From RUG12461 sp045661345 (GTDB lineage Bacteria > Bacillota > Clostridia > Lachnospirales > Lachnospiraceae), in contig JAZRFM010000003.1 in NCBI GenBank assembly GCA_045661345.1, positions 1-64,000 of the forward strand: a DNA stretch of 64,000 nt. Reading direction: 5' to 3'. Below the pieces are notes generated by a model. That model worked only from the letters and a program-made list of their open reading frames with translations, searched no databases and had not been told where the DNA came from. The translations under genes were made by a program, and so were the position numbers. Numbering within the stretch: the first letter of the stretch is position 1; every line of letters begins with the position of its first letter. Below are positions 25,307 to 33,863 of this stretch, piece after piece.

Positions 25307-25490
25307 AGACATGTACCGCGATCACGACGCGGTTTTCCTCCAGGTCCACAAAGCGGAGCGTCCCCTTGATGCGCTTGACTGCACCGAAGAGATCCCTTAA
25401 GACCACTTCGTCCCCCTCAACGGAGACGGTTTTGGTGTTTTCCATCAGCAGCGCCTGATCCACTTCCGCATAAGCATTCGCAAGACACAT
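25305..25490 (-). CDS. cooT: CooT-family small nickel-binding protein
   Basis: A 61-residue protein with the CooT signature: it begins MCLANAY (the conserved N-terminal Cys binds nickel between two subunits), then LLMENTKTVSVEGDEVVL and DLFGAVKRIKGTL. Members are Sm-like homodimers that bind one Ni(II), known from CO dehydrogenase maturation in Rhodospirillum rubrum but widespread in anaerobes that lack that operon. It has an AGGAGG site and is the last gene of a five-gene operon with a CooC-like ATPase. The family call is firm; the target metalloenzyme is not in the window. Confidence 0.92.
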   Translation of the reverse strand: MCLANAYAEVDQALLMENTKTVSVEGDEVVLRDLFGAVKRIKGTLRFVDLEENRVVIAVHV

Positions 25491-25511
25491 CTTTCTGTTT
25501 CCTCCTTTCCA

Positions 25512-25763
25512 TCAGGGTGACCCTTTGTGCACCGCATCGTAAGCATTTTGCAGGTGCTGCAACGCCTCCTTTGTGCGGTCGACTGCTCTGTCCAGTTCTT
25601 TTGCCGCCTTCGTCTGTCCTTCCTTTTCCATAGTCTCCTTCAGCGACACAAACTCCTCCAGATGCTGTTCATGATGATGGATCATGTGATGCAGCAGCGC
25701 CTTTCCTTTTTCAAGGGGTGACATCTCCCCCCGGCTGCCGCTGTCCTCTGTCAGTATGTGCAT
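25512..25763 (-). CDS. Small His-rich helical protein of the cooT cluster
   Basis: An 83-residue protein, mostly helical, with a His cluster HHMIHHHEQH at about residues 25-34 that could bind Ni or another metal. No larger domain is recognised. It sits three bases after the acetyl-CoA-synthase-like gene and 21 bases ahead of cooT, so a metal storage or delivery role beside CooT is plausible, but this is inference. Confidence 0.72.
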   Translation of the reverse strand: MHILTEDSGSRGEMSPLEKGKALLHHMIHHHEQHLEEFVSLKETMEKEGQTKAAKELDRAVDRTKEALQHLQNAYDAVHKGSP

Positions 25764-25766
25764 TCG

Positions 25767-26492
25767 TCATTCCCTCCGGGCTTTCTTTTTTACAAGGCCG
25801 AGATGCATTTCCTTCATTCCTTCCACTTCATCACAGACACGCTTCATGTCACAATGTCCGCAGTCTGCGAGAATGCTGTCAAAAATGTGGGTCAGGGTTT
25901 TGGTGATGTCCTTCACCCTCCCGGCATAGGGCTGCAGTGCGGTGACCGCATCAGCCTGCAGCAGGAAAATCACCCTGACGTGTTTCACATTTGCCGCTTC
26001 CCTGTATTTTTGGATATAGGAAGCACCGACAGCGGCAAAGGAGATGCCTTTTTGCACCGCCTCCCTGCTGACACGCACCCGCTCCTCGTGGCTCGTGGAG
26101 GAAAAGCGCACCATATACCCCCTGGGAAATACATGATAACGTGCAAACTCCATCTCCCGGACGGCACGGTACTGCTCCTCGCTGTCGTCTCCGAGATCCT
26201 CCGTCTGCAGGATCACGATCCGGGCAAAGGGCACGTCGCCTTTGATCTCCGGGAGATCCGGTCCGACCAGAAGGATCTCATCGGTCTCCATGAGCTTTTC
26301 TGTCGTCACGCAGGTGTAATTGACGGAAGGATGATTTCCTCCGCCCAGCTCAAACGCGCAGTCCTTCTGCATCAGGAATTCGGATGCACCGGTGTCCGGC
26401 CATGCGCGGGAGAGCTCCACGGAGAGCGTCTTCCCATTGCACTTTTTCACTTCCGCCATCGTTTCGTCAATGATGGTATCAAATAGTCTCAT
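25767..26492 (-). CDS. Stand-alone CO dehydrogenase/acetyl-CoA synthase beta-subunit-like domain
   Basis: A 241-residue protein that resembles an internal domain of the acetyl-CoA synthase beta subunit (AcsB/CdhC): DCAFELGGGNHPSVNY (compare the 'FGG...AFEL' region), ILLVGPDLPEI, a segment RVSREAVQKGISFAAVGA matching 'RISKDAF.KG....IG', and KHVRVIFLLQADAV matching 'V.KVQVT..TDPE.V'. The A-cluster Cys domain of AcsB is absent. The C-terminus has its own CGHCDMKRVC group, which could bind a metal or a cluster. It lies between a dehydratase-type activase and a His-rich protein. It may bind a corrinoid or a redox partner, but has no demonstrated role that I can name. Confidence 0.75.
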   Translation of the reverse strand: MRLFDTIIDETMAEVKKCNGKTLSVELSRAWPDTGASEFLMQKDCAFELGGGNHPSVNYTCVTTEKLMETDEILLVGPDLPEIKGDVPFARIVILQTEDLGDDSEEQYRAVREMEFARYHVFPRGYMVRFSSTSHEERVRVSREAVQKGISFAAVGASYIQKYREAANVKHVRVIFLLQADAVTALQPYAGRVKDITKTLTHIFDSILADCGHCDMKRVCDEVEGMKEMHLGLVKKKARRE

Positions 26493-26495
26493 GGT

Positions 26496-27296
26496 TTAAC
26501 GCTGTTTTGCCATGCCCTTCTGACGTGCATACTCTGCCGCGCCGAGGGCGCCCATCAGCTGCGGATCGGTGGAAAGGTTCACCACCTTCAGCTTCAATAC
26601 ATGCTCAATTGCCTGCTTCAGGCCGTCGTTCTTGGCACAGCCGCCGGTCAGCGTGATGGAGTCGGTGGCACCGGCCTTCTTTGCCATGACAAAGCATCTC
26701 TTTGCCACTGCCATCTGGATCCCGGCCGCGATCTCGTCCATCGGCTTCCCTTCCCCCACCAGCGTGATGACTTCGGACTCCGCGAACACGGTACACTGCG
26801 CCGTGATCGGGATCACATTCTTCGCCGTCAGGGAGAGCTTCGAAAACTCCGGCAGCGACATTTCAAAGGAACGGGCCATGGCTTCGTAGAAACGTCCGGT
26901 ACCCGCCGCACACTTGTCATTCATCGCAAAGTTTTTGACTGTCCCGTCCTTATCAATCGCGATGCCCTTGATATCCTGTCCGCCGATATCAATGATGGAC
27001 TCCACTTTGGGATTCGTGACATGCACGCCCATGGCGTGGCAGGAAATCTCGGACACGTTTTCATCCGCAAAGGGCACCTTGTTGCGCCCGTAGCCGGTTC
27101 CGATGAGATAAGCCAGCTCCTGGGATCCCTCCAGACCGTCCACCTTGCCGCACACATCCTGCATCGCAAGCCTTGCCGACTCCTCGGCGTTGATCTTGCT
27201 CTTCAGGGTGACATGGGCTGTCATTTGTCCGTTCTCATCCAGAATCACCGCCTTCGTGTAGGTACTCCCCACATCACATCCGCCAAAATACTTCAT
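26496..27296 (-). CDS. Acyl-CoA dehydratase activase (BcrAD/BadFG ASKHA ATPase)
   Basis: A 266-residue ATPase of the activator family of 2-hydroxyacyl-CoA dehydratases. Features: FGGCDVGSTYTKAV (phosphate 1), SIIDIGGQDIKGI (phosphate 2 region), the two Cys motifs NDKCAAGTGRF and ITAQCTVFAESE that hold one [4Fe-4S] cluster between two subunits, and LTGGCAKNDGL (adenosine motif). Such proteins deliver one electron at low potential, driven by ATP, to a dehydratase, benzoyl-CoA reductase or a corrinoid protein. The partner dehydratase subunits are not in this operon. The neighbours (CooC-like, AcsB-like, CooT) point to a corrinoid or nickel enzyme target. Confidence 0.92.
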   Translation of the reverse strand: MKYFGGCDVGSTYTKAVILDENGQMTAHVTLKSKINAEESARLAMQDVCGKVDGLEGSQELAYLIGTGYGRNKVPFADENVSEISCHAMGVHVTNPKVESIIDIGGQDIKGIAIDKDGTVKNFAMNDKCAAGTGRFYEAMARSFEMSLPEFSKLSLTAKNVIPITAQCTVFAESEVITLVGEGKPMDEIAAGIQMAVAKRCFVMAKKAGATDSITLTGGCAKNDGLKQAIEHVLKLKVVNLSTDPQLMGALGAAEYARQKGMAKQR

Positions 27297-27313
27297 TTCC
27301 GATTCCTCCTCAT

Positions 27314-28105
27314 TTATGATGATCGCCCCCTTTCAGTATCCCGGGGGATGATCTCCATGTTTTGTAAAATCTCCCTGGCACCCTTTAGGATCCCCGCATC
27401 TTTCGGCAGGGAGAAGGTGCTTAAGCCCTCGATATCATGCTCCGTCAGGACATTGTCCGGACCGATCACGGCGACAAGCGGTATCTCCCCGATCCGGTCA
27501 TCCTTGATCCTTTCCGGATACAGAACCCTGTTCAGTACAGCGCCCACATGGTCTGCCATCACCAGCTCCCTGGAAACACCGTGGATCGTCCGGATGATTT
27601 CCATGCCCTTTTTGCTCTGATCCGTCACGAGCAAAAGATGGGTCACCTTTTCCATGACGCGCCGGTTGATCTGTTCGATCCCCGCCTCTCCGTCGATCAC
27701 CACATAGTCAAACTCCCCGGCGATCATGCTGATCACCTGGCGCAGGTAGGTATTGATGGCGCAATAGCATCCGGCGGCTTCCGGTCTGCCGATGGCAAGG
27801 AACGCAAATCCCCGGGACTCGTCCATCGCGTCAAAAATGCGAAACCTCGCTTCCGCCAGAATATCCTGTGTCTCCTGCATTCCTTCTGTCACGTCCCTGG
27901 CCACCCGAAGCCGGATCTGATCCAGGGTCTGTGTTACCTCTATACCGAGCGCGACAGAAAGACCAACGGCAGGATCCGCGTCGATGGCCAAAATTTTCGT
28001 TTCCGGTTTTTCTTCCGTGAGAATGCGGACAATCGCCGCAGACAGTGATGTTTTCCCGACTCCGCCCTTGCCGGAGAGGGCAATCACCGTAGAATGATCC
28101 CCCAT
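27314..28105 (-). CDS. CooC/MinD-type P-loop ATPase (nickel insertase-like)
   Basis: About 263 residues from the ATG at 28103-28105, which has GAGGGG six bases upstream. It has the deviant Walker A ALSGKGGVGKTSLSA with the two signature Lys, LAIDADPAVGLSVALG (switch I), a strand VVIDGEAGIEQINR (Walker B/switch II) and LLVTDQSKKGMEIIR. This is the CooC group of SIMIBI ATPases that load nickel into CO dehydrogenase. The CxC metal motif of classical CooC is not evident, so substrate loading may differ. It is the first gene of the activase/AcsB-like/CooT operon. Confidence 0.88.
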   Translation of the reverse strand: MGDHSTVIALSGKGGVGKTSLSAAIVRILTEEKPETKILAIDADPAVGLSVALGIEVTQTLDQIRLRVARDVTEGMQETQDILAEARFRIFDAMDESRGFAFLAIGRPEAAGCYCAINTYLRQVISMIAGEFDYVVIDGEAGIEQINRRVMEKVTHLLLVTDQSKKGMEIIRTIHGVSRELVMADHVGAVLNRVLYPERIKDDRIGEIPLVAVIGPDNVLTEHDIEGLSTFSLPKDAGILKGAREILQNMEIIPRDTERGRSS

Positions 28106-28171
28106 AAAAATCCCCTCAATATGTCTTCTATTCAACCACATCCTGGGGATTTTTACAAGGGAGGGAGATGA

Positions 28172-30697
28172 TCATCTGATGTCATATACACTCCGCACCT
28201 CCAGATGATCCGGTCGTCCTTTCAGGATGTGCACATGCTTCACGGCAGGACGGTCGCTCATCCCGGGAAGATCGAAAAAGTTGTCGGAGAGGATCAGGTC
28301 GTCAGAACTGTTCCGGATCTCGATGCTCTTCGTAAAACGATCCGCCGTCACGATGATCTCATTGCCATCGGTCCGGACGTTGAGATGGGGGTCGGCAAAA
28401 CGAAAATGCTTGGGTGCACAAAGCAGGACGCTCCCGGATGAGAGCTCTGCGCCGTCTTCCGACAGCTGGTAGGTGACCGCCTGCTCATAAATCCTTGCCT
28501 CAGGAAGCGGTATCTTCTCCAGCCACTGCGCAGACAGGGGTGGAACGGCAAGATCCCGACAGTCCTCACGGCAGACGGTGCCGTCACTGTTCCGCAGCTG
28601 CCAGGCAACCGTGACACGCCGCTCTCTCCGGGATTCGTTGGATACATTAAAACGGATCGACTTCCGAACCGGAAACGGTTCCGCATTCGTATTCATGGTC
28701 TGTCCCGGAAGCCCCTCCTCCTCGCAGGAAAGGAGCACCGGTGCAAAGAACCTCTTTGCATAATAATGCAGGGCTTTCCACCTCCCGTAATAGTCGATGG
28801 AAGACCAGGACGCAACGGGCCAGCAGTCATTGAGCTGCCAGTAGATCGTGCCCATACAACGTCCCCGGTTCCTGCGGAAATGCTCCACTCCGTAGCGGAT
28901 CGCCTCCGCCTGCAGGAGCTGAGAGGCATAGATCAGCGTATCGAGATCGTTCGGATAAAGAAAGGTCTGCTCCATGTAGCTCATGATCTTGCCGTTGGCA
29001 GAGGCATTTCTCTGGTGCTTTTCCATTACGTAGGAAAACACATTCCGGTCTTCGGGAAGCGTAAAGGACTCCACCGTCCTGATGGACGGAAAAGACTGGA
29101 ACCCGAATTCGGAGAGATACCGGAAGAAGAATTTGCGGTATTCCGTGAAGGGTTTATTCCCGTGCCATACTTCCCAGTAATGGACGTCGCCTCTGTTTTC
29201 CGCATTTGGTGCATCAAATCCGCCACCTGAGGAAGGTGACGCCGGCCAGTAAAACCGATCCGGATCCTCCTCGGCAAGGAGACGGGGAAAAAGATCCTCG
29301 TACATTCTCAGATAATCCCGCCGGATCTCCTCATCGGCGCCCCATTCTCCCTGCGCCGCAAACATCTCCATCTCGTTATTGCCACACCACAAGCCAAGGC
29401 TTGCATGATGGGCAAGCCTGCGGATCTGATCCCTCAGCTCCGCCAGAATCGATGCTTCAAATTCTTTCGTCAGCCGGTAATTGGCGCAGGCAAACATGAA
29501 ATCCTGCCACACCACAAGACCGAGTTCGTCGCATACCTCATAGAACGCATCCGACGGGTACAAACCCCCTCCCCACACGCGGATGCAGTTGAAATGCGCA
29601 TCCGCACACTGCTGCAGCAGCGTCCTCGTCCTGTCTGCATTGCATCGCGGCAGGAGGTTGTCTTCGGGAATATAGTCTGCTCCCATGGCAAAAAACTTCA
29701 CCCCGTTGACCATGTGCGCAAACTCACTGCCATATTCATCCTTCGCCGTACTCATTTCTATCCTGCGAAGGCCGATCCGGCATTCCCGGAAATCAAGGAT
29801 TTCCGGATCAGTCCCGTCAGCGGTGTCACCGGGAATTGCGGTTCCTGTGTCCAAAAGCTCCACCCGCACGGTGTAAAGCGGCTGTTCCCCAAGGCCGTTC
29901 GGCCACCAGAGCCGCGGGTATTGTATCTGCACAGGCACTGCTGCATCGGTCCTGTCAAAAAGCTGCCTCCCGTCCGGATCCCACACGCTGAGTACACACC
30001 GGAGGCTGTCCTTATCCTCGGCGCTCTTTCTGCCATCCTCTCCGGCACCCTCCACATTCACTGCTGCCCGGAGCACCACTTCCGAAAAATCCTCACGGAA
30101 GTCCTGATGAAAATAGACCCGTGTAAGCCTCGCCTTTTTCACTGCAAGGATTGTTACGCTTTTCCAAATTCCGGCATCCGGCAGTCTCGGTCCCCAGTCC
30201 CAGCCAAACATATAATGCCCTTTGCGGATCTTGGGGAAACCGCGCATGGCATCCTCCGTTCCCCGGATTGCAGGATCCGCTTCATATTGTGCAGCTATAT
30301 ATTTCACGGGAGAGTGGATCGTAACGATGAGTTCGTTTCCCTTTTCCCGCAGCAGGTGTTTGACTGAGAATTCAAAGACGCGATGCATATTGTCCACATT
30401 GCCGAGCTCTTCACCGTTCAACACGATATCAGCGATCGTATCGATCCCTTCAAAGCGCAAAAGCACCTCATCCGCATCGGAAAGTGCTTCCTCCTCTGCT
30501 TCAAAGGTGCCTCTGTATTCGAAGTCATGCTGCATCAACGCCAGAGCGGCATCTTCATGATCCCGATAGTAGGGATCCTCCATGCGCCCGACATTGATGA
30601 GATCCGTATAAACCGACCCCGGAACGGATACCGGATATGCCTGCTGCTCCCCGCAGATCCTCAGTTTCCATTGTTGATGACAATCAATTCTTTTCAT
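28172..30697 (-). CDS. Beta-mannosidase (glycoside hydrolase family 2)
   Basis: An 841-residue cytoplasmic GH2 enzyme. The N-terminal sugar-binding domain has VPGSVYTDLINVGRM and HYMFGWDWGPRLPDAGIW, the jelly-roll signature of beta-mannosidases. The TIM barrel has CIRVWGGGLYPSD, the acid/base LWCGNNEME (Glu near 442) and the nucleophile segment LSEFGFQSFPS (Glu near 529). It removes terminal beta-linked mannose from short mannosides or N-glycan cores. The start codon overlaps the stop of a calpain-like gene by four bases (ATGA), so it is coupled to a proteolytic rather than a sugar-uptake operon, which is odd. No transporter or mannan-specific gene is adjacent. Confidence 0.95.
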   Translation of the reverse strand: MKRIDCHQQWKLRICGEQQAYPVSVPGSVYTDLINVGRMEDPYYRDHEDAALALMQHDFEYRGTFEAEEEALSDADEVLLRFEGIDTIADIVLNGEELGNVDNMHRVFEFSVKHLLREKGNELIVTIHSPVKYIAAQYEADPAIRGTEDAMRGFPKIRKGHYMFGWDWGPRLPDAGIWKSVTILAVKKARLTRVYFHQDFREDFSEVVLRAAVNVEGAGEDGRKSAEDKDSLRCVLSVWDPDGRQLFDRTDAAVPVQIQYPRLWWPNGLGEQPLYTVRVELLDTGTAIPGDTADGTDPEILDFRECRIGLRRIEMSTAKDEYGSEFAHMVNGVKFFAMGADYIPEDNLLPRCNADRTRTLLQQCADAHFNCIRVWGGGLYPSDAFYEVCDELGLVVWQDFMFACANYRLTKEFEASILAELRDQIRRLAHHASLGLWCGNNEMEMFAAQGEWGADEEIRRDYLRMYEDLFPRLLAEEDPDRFYWPASPSSGGGFDAPNAENRGDVHYWEVWHGNKPFTEYRKFFFRYLSEFGFQSFPSIRTVESFTLPEDRNVFSYVMEKHQRNASANGKIMSYMEQTFLYPNDLDTLIYASQLLQAEAIRYGVEHFRRNRGRCMGTIYWQLNDCWPVASWSSIDYYGRWKALHYYAKRFFAPVLLSCEEEGLPGQTMNTNAEPFPVRKSIRFNVSNESRRERRVTVAWQLRNSDGTVCREDCRDLAVPPLSAQWLEKIPLPEARIYEQAVTYQLSEDGAELSSGSVLLCAPKHFRFADPHLNVRTDGNEIIVTADRFTKSIEIRNSSDDLILSDNFFDLPGMSDRPAVKHVHILKGRPDHLEVRSVYDIR

Positions 30698-33600
30698 GCT
30701 ACCGGACTGTTGACTGCATTTACCTGTCTGAAAAAGCGGCAGAAGGTGTCGAGATCCAGATAAAATGCACCGGCTCTGATTAATTCTGTCCGGTAGGTAA
30801 CGTTTCCCGTGATTTGATTCACCATGAGATCCGCGATCCGCCCGCCGGGATTCCGAAGCTGTACAAAGTCCTTCCCGTCGATCTGCACCAGACCGAGGAT
30901 CGTATAGGCGTGCCTCCTTGTCAGTCCGCGGAAACTGCTTTCCTGACTGGAGGTCTTCTCCCCTTCGGTCCGGAAATATTGAAAGGTCCCACCCATCAGG
31001 ATCTGATGATTGTCCGTCGCCTCCTGCAGGAGTGTTTTCATTCTTTGCACATGCTCCTTGAAGCGCCGTGCCAGTTTACTGTTCGGATCCCGGTACTTCT
31101 CGAAGGATGTGGTGCCGTTGTTGTCATACAGGGTCTTCGCCTCTCTTCCGGTGATGTAAAGGGCTGCATCCTCCGTCATGCCGGACTCTATATCCTTGGG
31201 GCTGTATCTCGTAAACCATCGGTTCTTCCTGAGACCGGAGGCGATAAATGCCTTCTCATACAGCTTGGGCCACATAGCTCCGGTGAGACCGTTCTTATAG
31301 GATTGCTCCCCCCCGGCGATGGATTTGTCCACTTTCACATAGAACGGTTTCGGATCGCCGAAAAGCGCCTCCCGAAAAAACCGCACTGTGACGGTACCAT
31401 CCCCGTTGTCCTTCATGTTCTGCTTAATCAGATCCGGTTCCCGGTTGACAACCGCCGCAAGGGTCGCGACAAAATAACAATCCCCCACTTCTCCCTGATT
31501 CAGATCACTGATACGGGGTTCATGGCAGAAAAGCGGCGTCCGGTCCTTCTTTCTCCAATGGATGTCCGTCGTAAACCCGGTTCTGTCGGAAACATACCTG
31601 ACACCGGCGTTTGCGGGAATCTCAAGCGTCCCGTCACACTGACCGAACAGCTGTGTCTGGTAAGACCGGAGCTTCTGGAGCTCCGTCTGCTCCTGGTCGG
31701 AAAGCGCTCCCTCCCGGGAAGTAAGCGCGTTGATCCGCGTCTCCAGTTTCGGACGCAATTCCTCCAGGGGGCCTTCTTCTGCACGATTGGCCATTTCGTC
31801 GCGGTTCTCGTATTTCGCCACGAGTCTTCGTTCAATCTCCGCCTCCTTCTGATCCTCCGGCACCTGATCCCGCTCTACCTCTTTGGTTACATGATCCAAA
31901 AGCTTTGGGTTACAGAGACCCAGAAATTCGGTCAGCTTCAGATCCCACCTGGTTTGATACCATTCCTTGCTCTTATTGGCTTTCGTATACTTGTCGATCA
32001 AAACCAGAATGCGTCTTGTCTCCTTCGGGAGATCCTGATAGCCGAATTTATCGCGCATATCCGCTTCTATTTCCCGTTTGATCTGTTCGACCTTCTGAAT
32101 GGCCAAAGCATTGGAATGAACCCTCTCGTTCACTTGGGGGTCATTGATATCCTTCATCTCCCCTTCCGCAGCCGTTCCGCGATCCCGAAACAATGCCTTG
32201 GAGCCGATAAAATGCTGGCTTGTGTATAAAAAGTTCTGTTGTCCTTCCTCCTTGGATTTCTGATCCGTTGCCTGGGTTGACTTGTATCTCTTCCCACGTT
32301 CCTTATCGTTCCTGAGCGCCTCCTGCACCTTTTCCAACCGTTCTGACAGTGCGTCTGCCTTATTCAGCTCCAGACCCATGTTAAGGAAATAGGTGTGCAT
32401 CAAAGCCGGATCAAGGGAAATGATCGTATCCGCCACCTGCTCATCGTAGGAGGAAATGGTCAGGGTACCGTTATCATTCACCAGCTTCTTCGTGCAGATC
32501 TCTTCCTCCTCTTCGCTGTCCCTGTTCAATTCCTCAAAGGTCTCCGTTCCGAAGGAGAGGGTATTGTCCGTCACCTTCACGTTCACGATCATGAGATAGG
32601 TTTCATCGTCCACCTTCCGCTCTTTCAGCTTGTAGACGAAGCTTTCGGGGCGCCGGTTCTTCTGTCCGCAGATCATGTCTATGACCTGGATCGTCGCCAG
32701 CTGACAGAGCGCTTCATAGGAATAGGAAAGGTTTTTCCCATGTTCCCTGGAATAGGCAACCGCTTCTTCATGGGTGAAGAAATGCTGTCCCTTTTGGATG
32801 ATAAGCCCCTCTTTTGGTCCTTCCCCTCCGTCATCAAGGCTTGCCTTCGCCGTACTTCTGCAGAGGGTTGAGGCTCCCACGAGCTGATAAAACATCTGCG
32901 TCGCCGCGTCCGCTTTGATACCGGCCTGATCCGTCTCGACAAACAGATCCTTTCTTTGTGTGAGTTCCTCCCGGTTCAGCTGCATCACCGGTCTTTCCAC
33001 GGAAAAGACCAGATCCTCCCCCCAGGTACGATAATGGCTTTTCGCCAGCGACTCGAAGGTTGCGTTTTGATACAGCTTCTTCTCCTGCCTCAGCTGCAGA
33101 ACCACACGCTCCGCATCCAGGCGGTTTTGTTTTGCTCTCTCCGTGATGCAAAAGCTGTCTGCTATACTCTGATATGACGAAATCAGTCGGTCATAAGCTG
33201 CAAGGATCTTTTCCTTCTCCTCGGCAAACCTCTGGGGCTTCACCGGCACATCCTTCTCCAGAAGCTTCTGCAGGGCTGCCCTGTTGTTCGCTGCCCCCTT
33301 GTCACTACGGCAGATCCTGTCGGAAAGCATGACCATATTCCGATGCTCGGTCTTCAGCACATCCGCTTCGCTTAGAGCTTCTTTCTTCCGGAGCTTCTTT
33401 TTCTCGGCGCTGATCAAATCCAGAATTGCGCGCACCTTCTGGTGACGCGCGCGGTAGGAGGATCTTTCGCTTTGACGCGGACGTAAATATTTGTCACGGA
33501 GCACCCTCTCCATCCAGCTATACTGCACCAGCAGCTTCAACGGATCGCCGTCCTGCAGTATTTCCCGGAGCTTGCTCACTTCCTGTTTTACGGCATGCAT

Positions 33601-33825
33601 TTCAAAAGAATCCGAACTCCTGCTGGTATCGTTCTGGAGCGCTGTGGCCGCCTCCATAAATTGCGCCGGAAAATCCCCCGGTTCTTCCTCCTGGTTCGGC
33701 AGTGCATCCATCCCTGCCGGGATGGGCTGCGGTTTTTCCAGCATCCCATTCTGATCCTGCTGTATCTCTTCCCTATGATTTTCGGTATGGATCTCCGTTG
33801 TTTTGATTCTGGTCTGTTCTTCCAT
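30694..33825 (-). CDS. Large protein with C-terminal calpain-like (C2) cysteine peptidase domain, copy 1
   Basis: About 1043 residues, started at the ATG at 33823-33825 because the peptide (MEEQTRIKTTEI..) then aligns with the start of its neighbour. There is no signal peptide or membrane helix. The N-terminus is Gln/Glu-rich; residues about 60-700 are mainly helical with a SRSSDSFEMHAVKQEV motif and a KKEALSEADVLKTEHRNMV coiled-coil region. The C-terminal peptidase domain begins near DLNQGEVGDCYFVATLAAV (catalytic Cys near 783), with HAYTILGL (His near 972) and LRNPGG (Asn near 991): the full calpain triad. It probably cleaves protein targets in the cytoplasm or, if exported by an unseen route, outside. 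The substrate is unknown. Confidence 0.85.
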   Translation of the reverse strand: MEEQTRIKTTEIHTENHREEIQQDQNGMLEKPQPIPAGMDALPNQEEEPGDFPAQFMEAATALQNDTSRSSDSFEMHAVKQEVSKLREILQDGDPLKLLVQYSWMERVLRDKYLRPRQSERSSYRARHQKVRAILDLISAEKKKLRKKEALSEADVLKTEHRNMVMLSDRICRSDKGAANNRAALQKLLEKDVPVKPQRFAEEKEKILAAYDRLISSYQSIADSFCITERAKQNRLDAERVVLQLRQEKKLYQNATFESLAKSHYRTWGEDLVFSVERPVMQLNREELTQRKDLFVETDQAGIKADAATQMFYQLVGASTLCRSTAKASLDDGGEGPKEGLIIQKGQHFFTHEEAVAYSREHGKNLSYSYEALCQLATIQVIDMICGQKNRRPESFVYKLKERKVDDETYLMIVNVKVTDNTLSFGTETFEELNRDSEEEEEICTKKLVNDNGTLTISSYDEQVADTIISLDPALMHTYFLNMGLELNKADALSERLEKVQEALRNDKERGKRYKSTQATDQKSKEEGQQNFLYTSQHFIGSKALFRDRGTAAEGEMKDINDPQVNERVHSNALAIQKVEQIKREIEADMRDKFGYQDLPKETRRILVLIDKYTKANKSKEWYQTRWDLKLTEFLGLCNPKLLDHVTKEVERDQVPEDQKEAEIERRLVAKYENRDEMANRAEEGPLEELRPKLETRINALTSREGALSDQEQTELQKLRSYQTQLFGQCDGTLEIPANAGVRYVSDRTGFTTDIHWRKKDRTPLFCHEPRISDLNQGEVGDCYFVATLAAVVNREPDLIKQNMKDNGDGTVTVRFFREALFGDPKPFYVKVDKSIAGGEQSYKNGLTGAMWPKLYEKAFIASGLRKNRWFTRYSPKDIESGMTEDAALYITGREAKTLYDNNGTTSFEKYRDPNSKLARRFKEHVQRMKTLLQEATDNHQILMGGTFQYFRTEGEKTSSQESSFRGLTRRHAYTILGLVQIDGKDFVQLRNPGGRIADLMVNQITGNVTYRTELIRAGAFYLDLDTFCRFFRQVNAVNSPVA

Positions 33826-33863
33826 GGTTTTCTCTGATCTGGCCTCTCTGGTCTGTTTATGGT

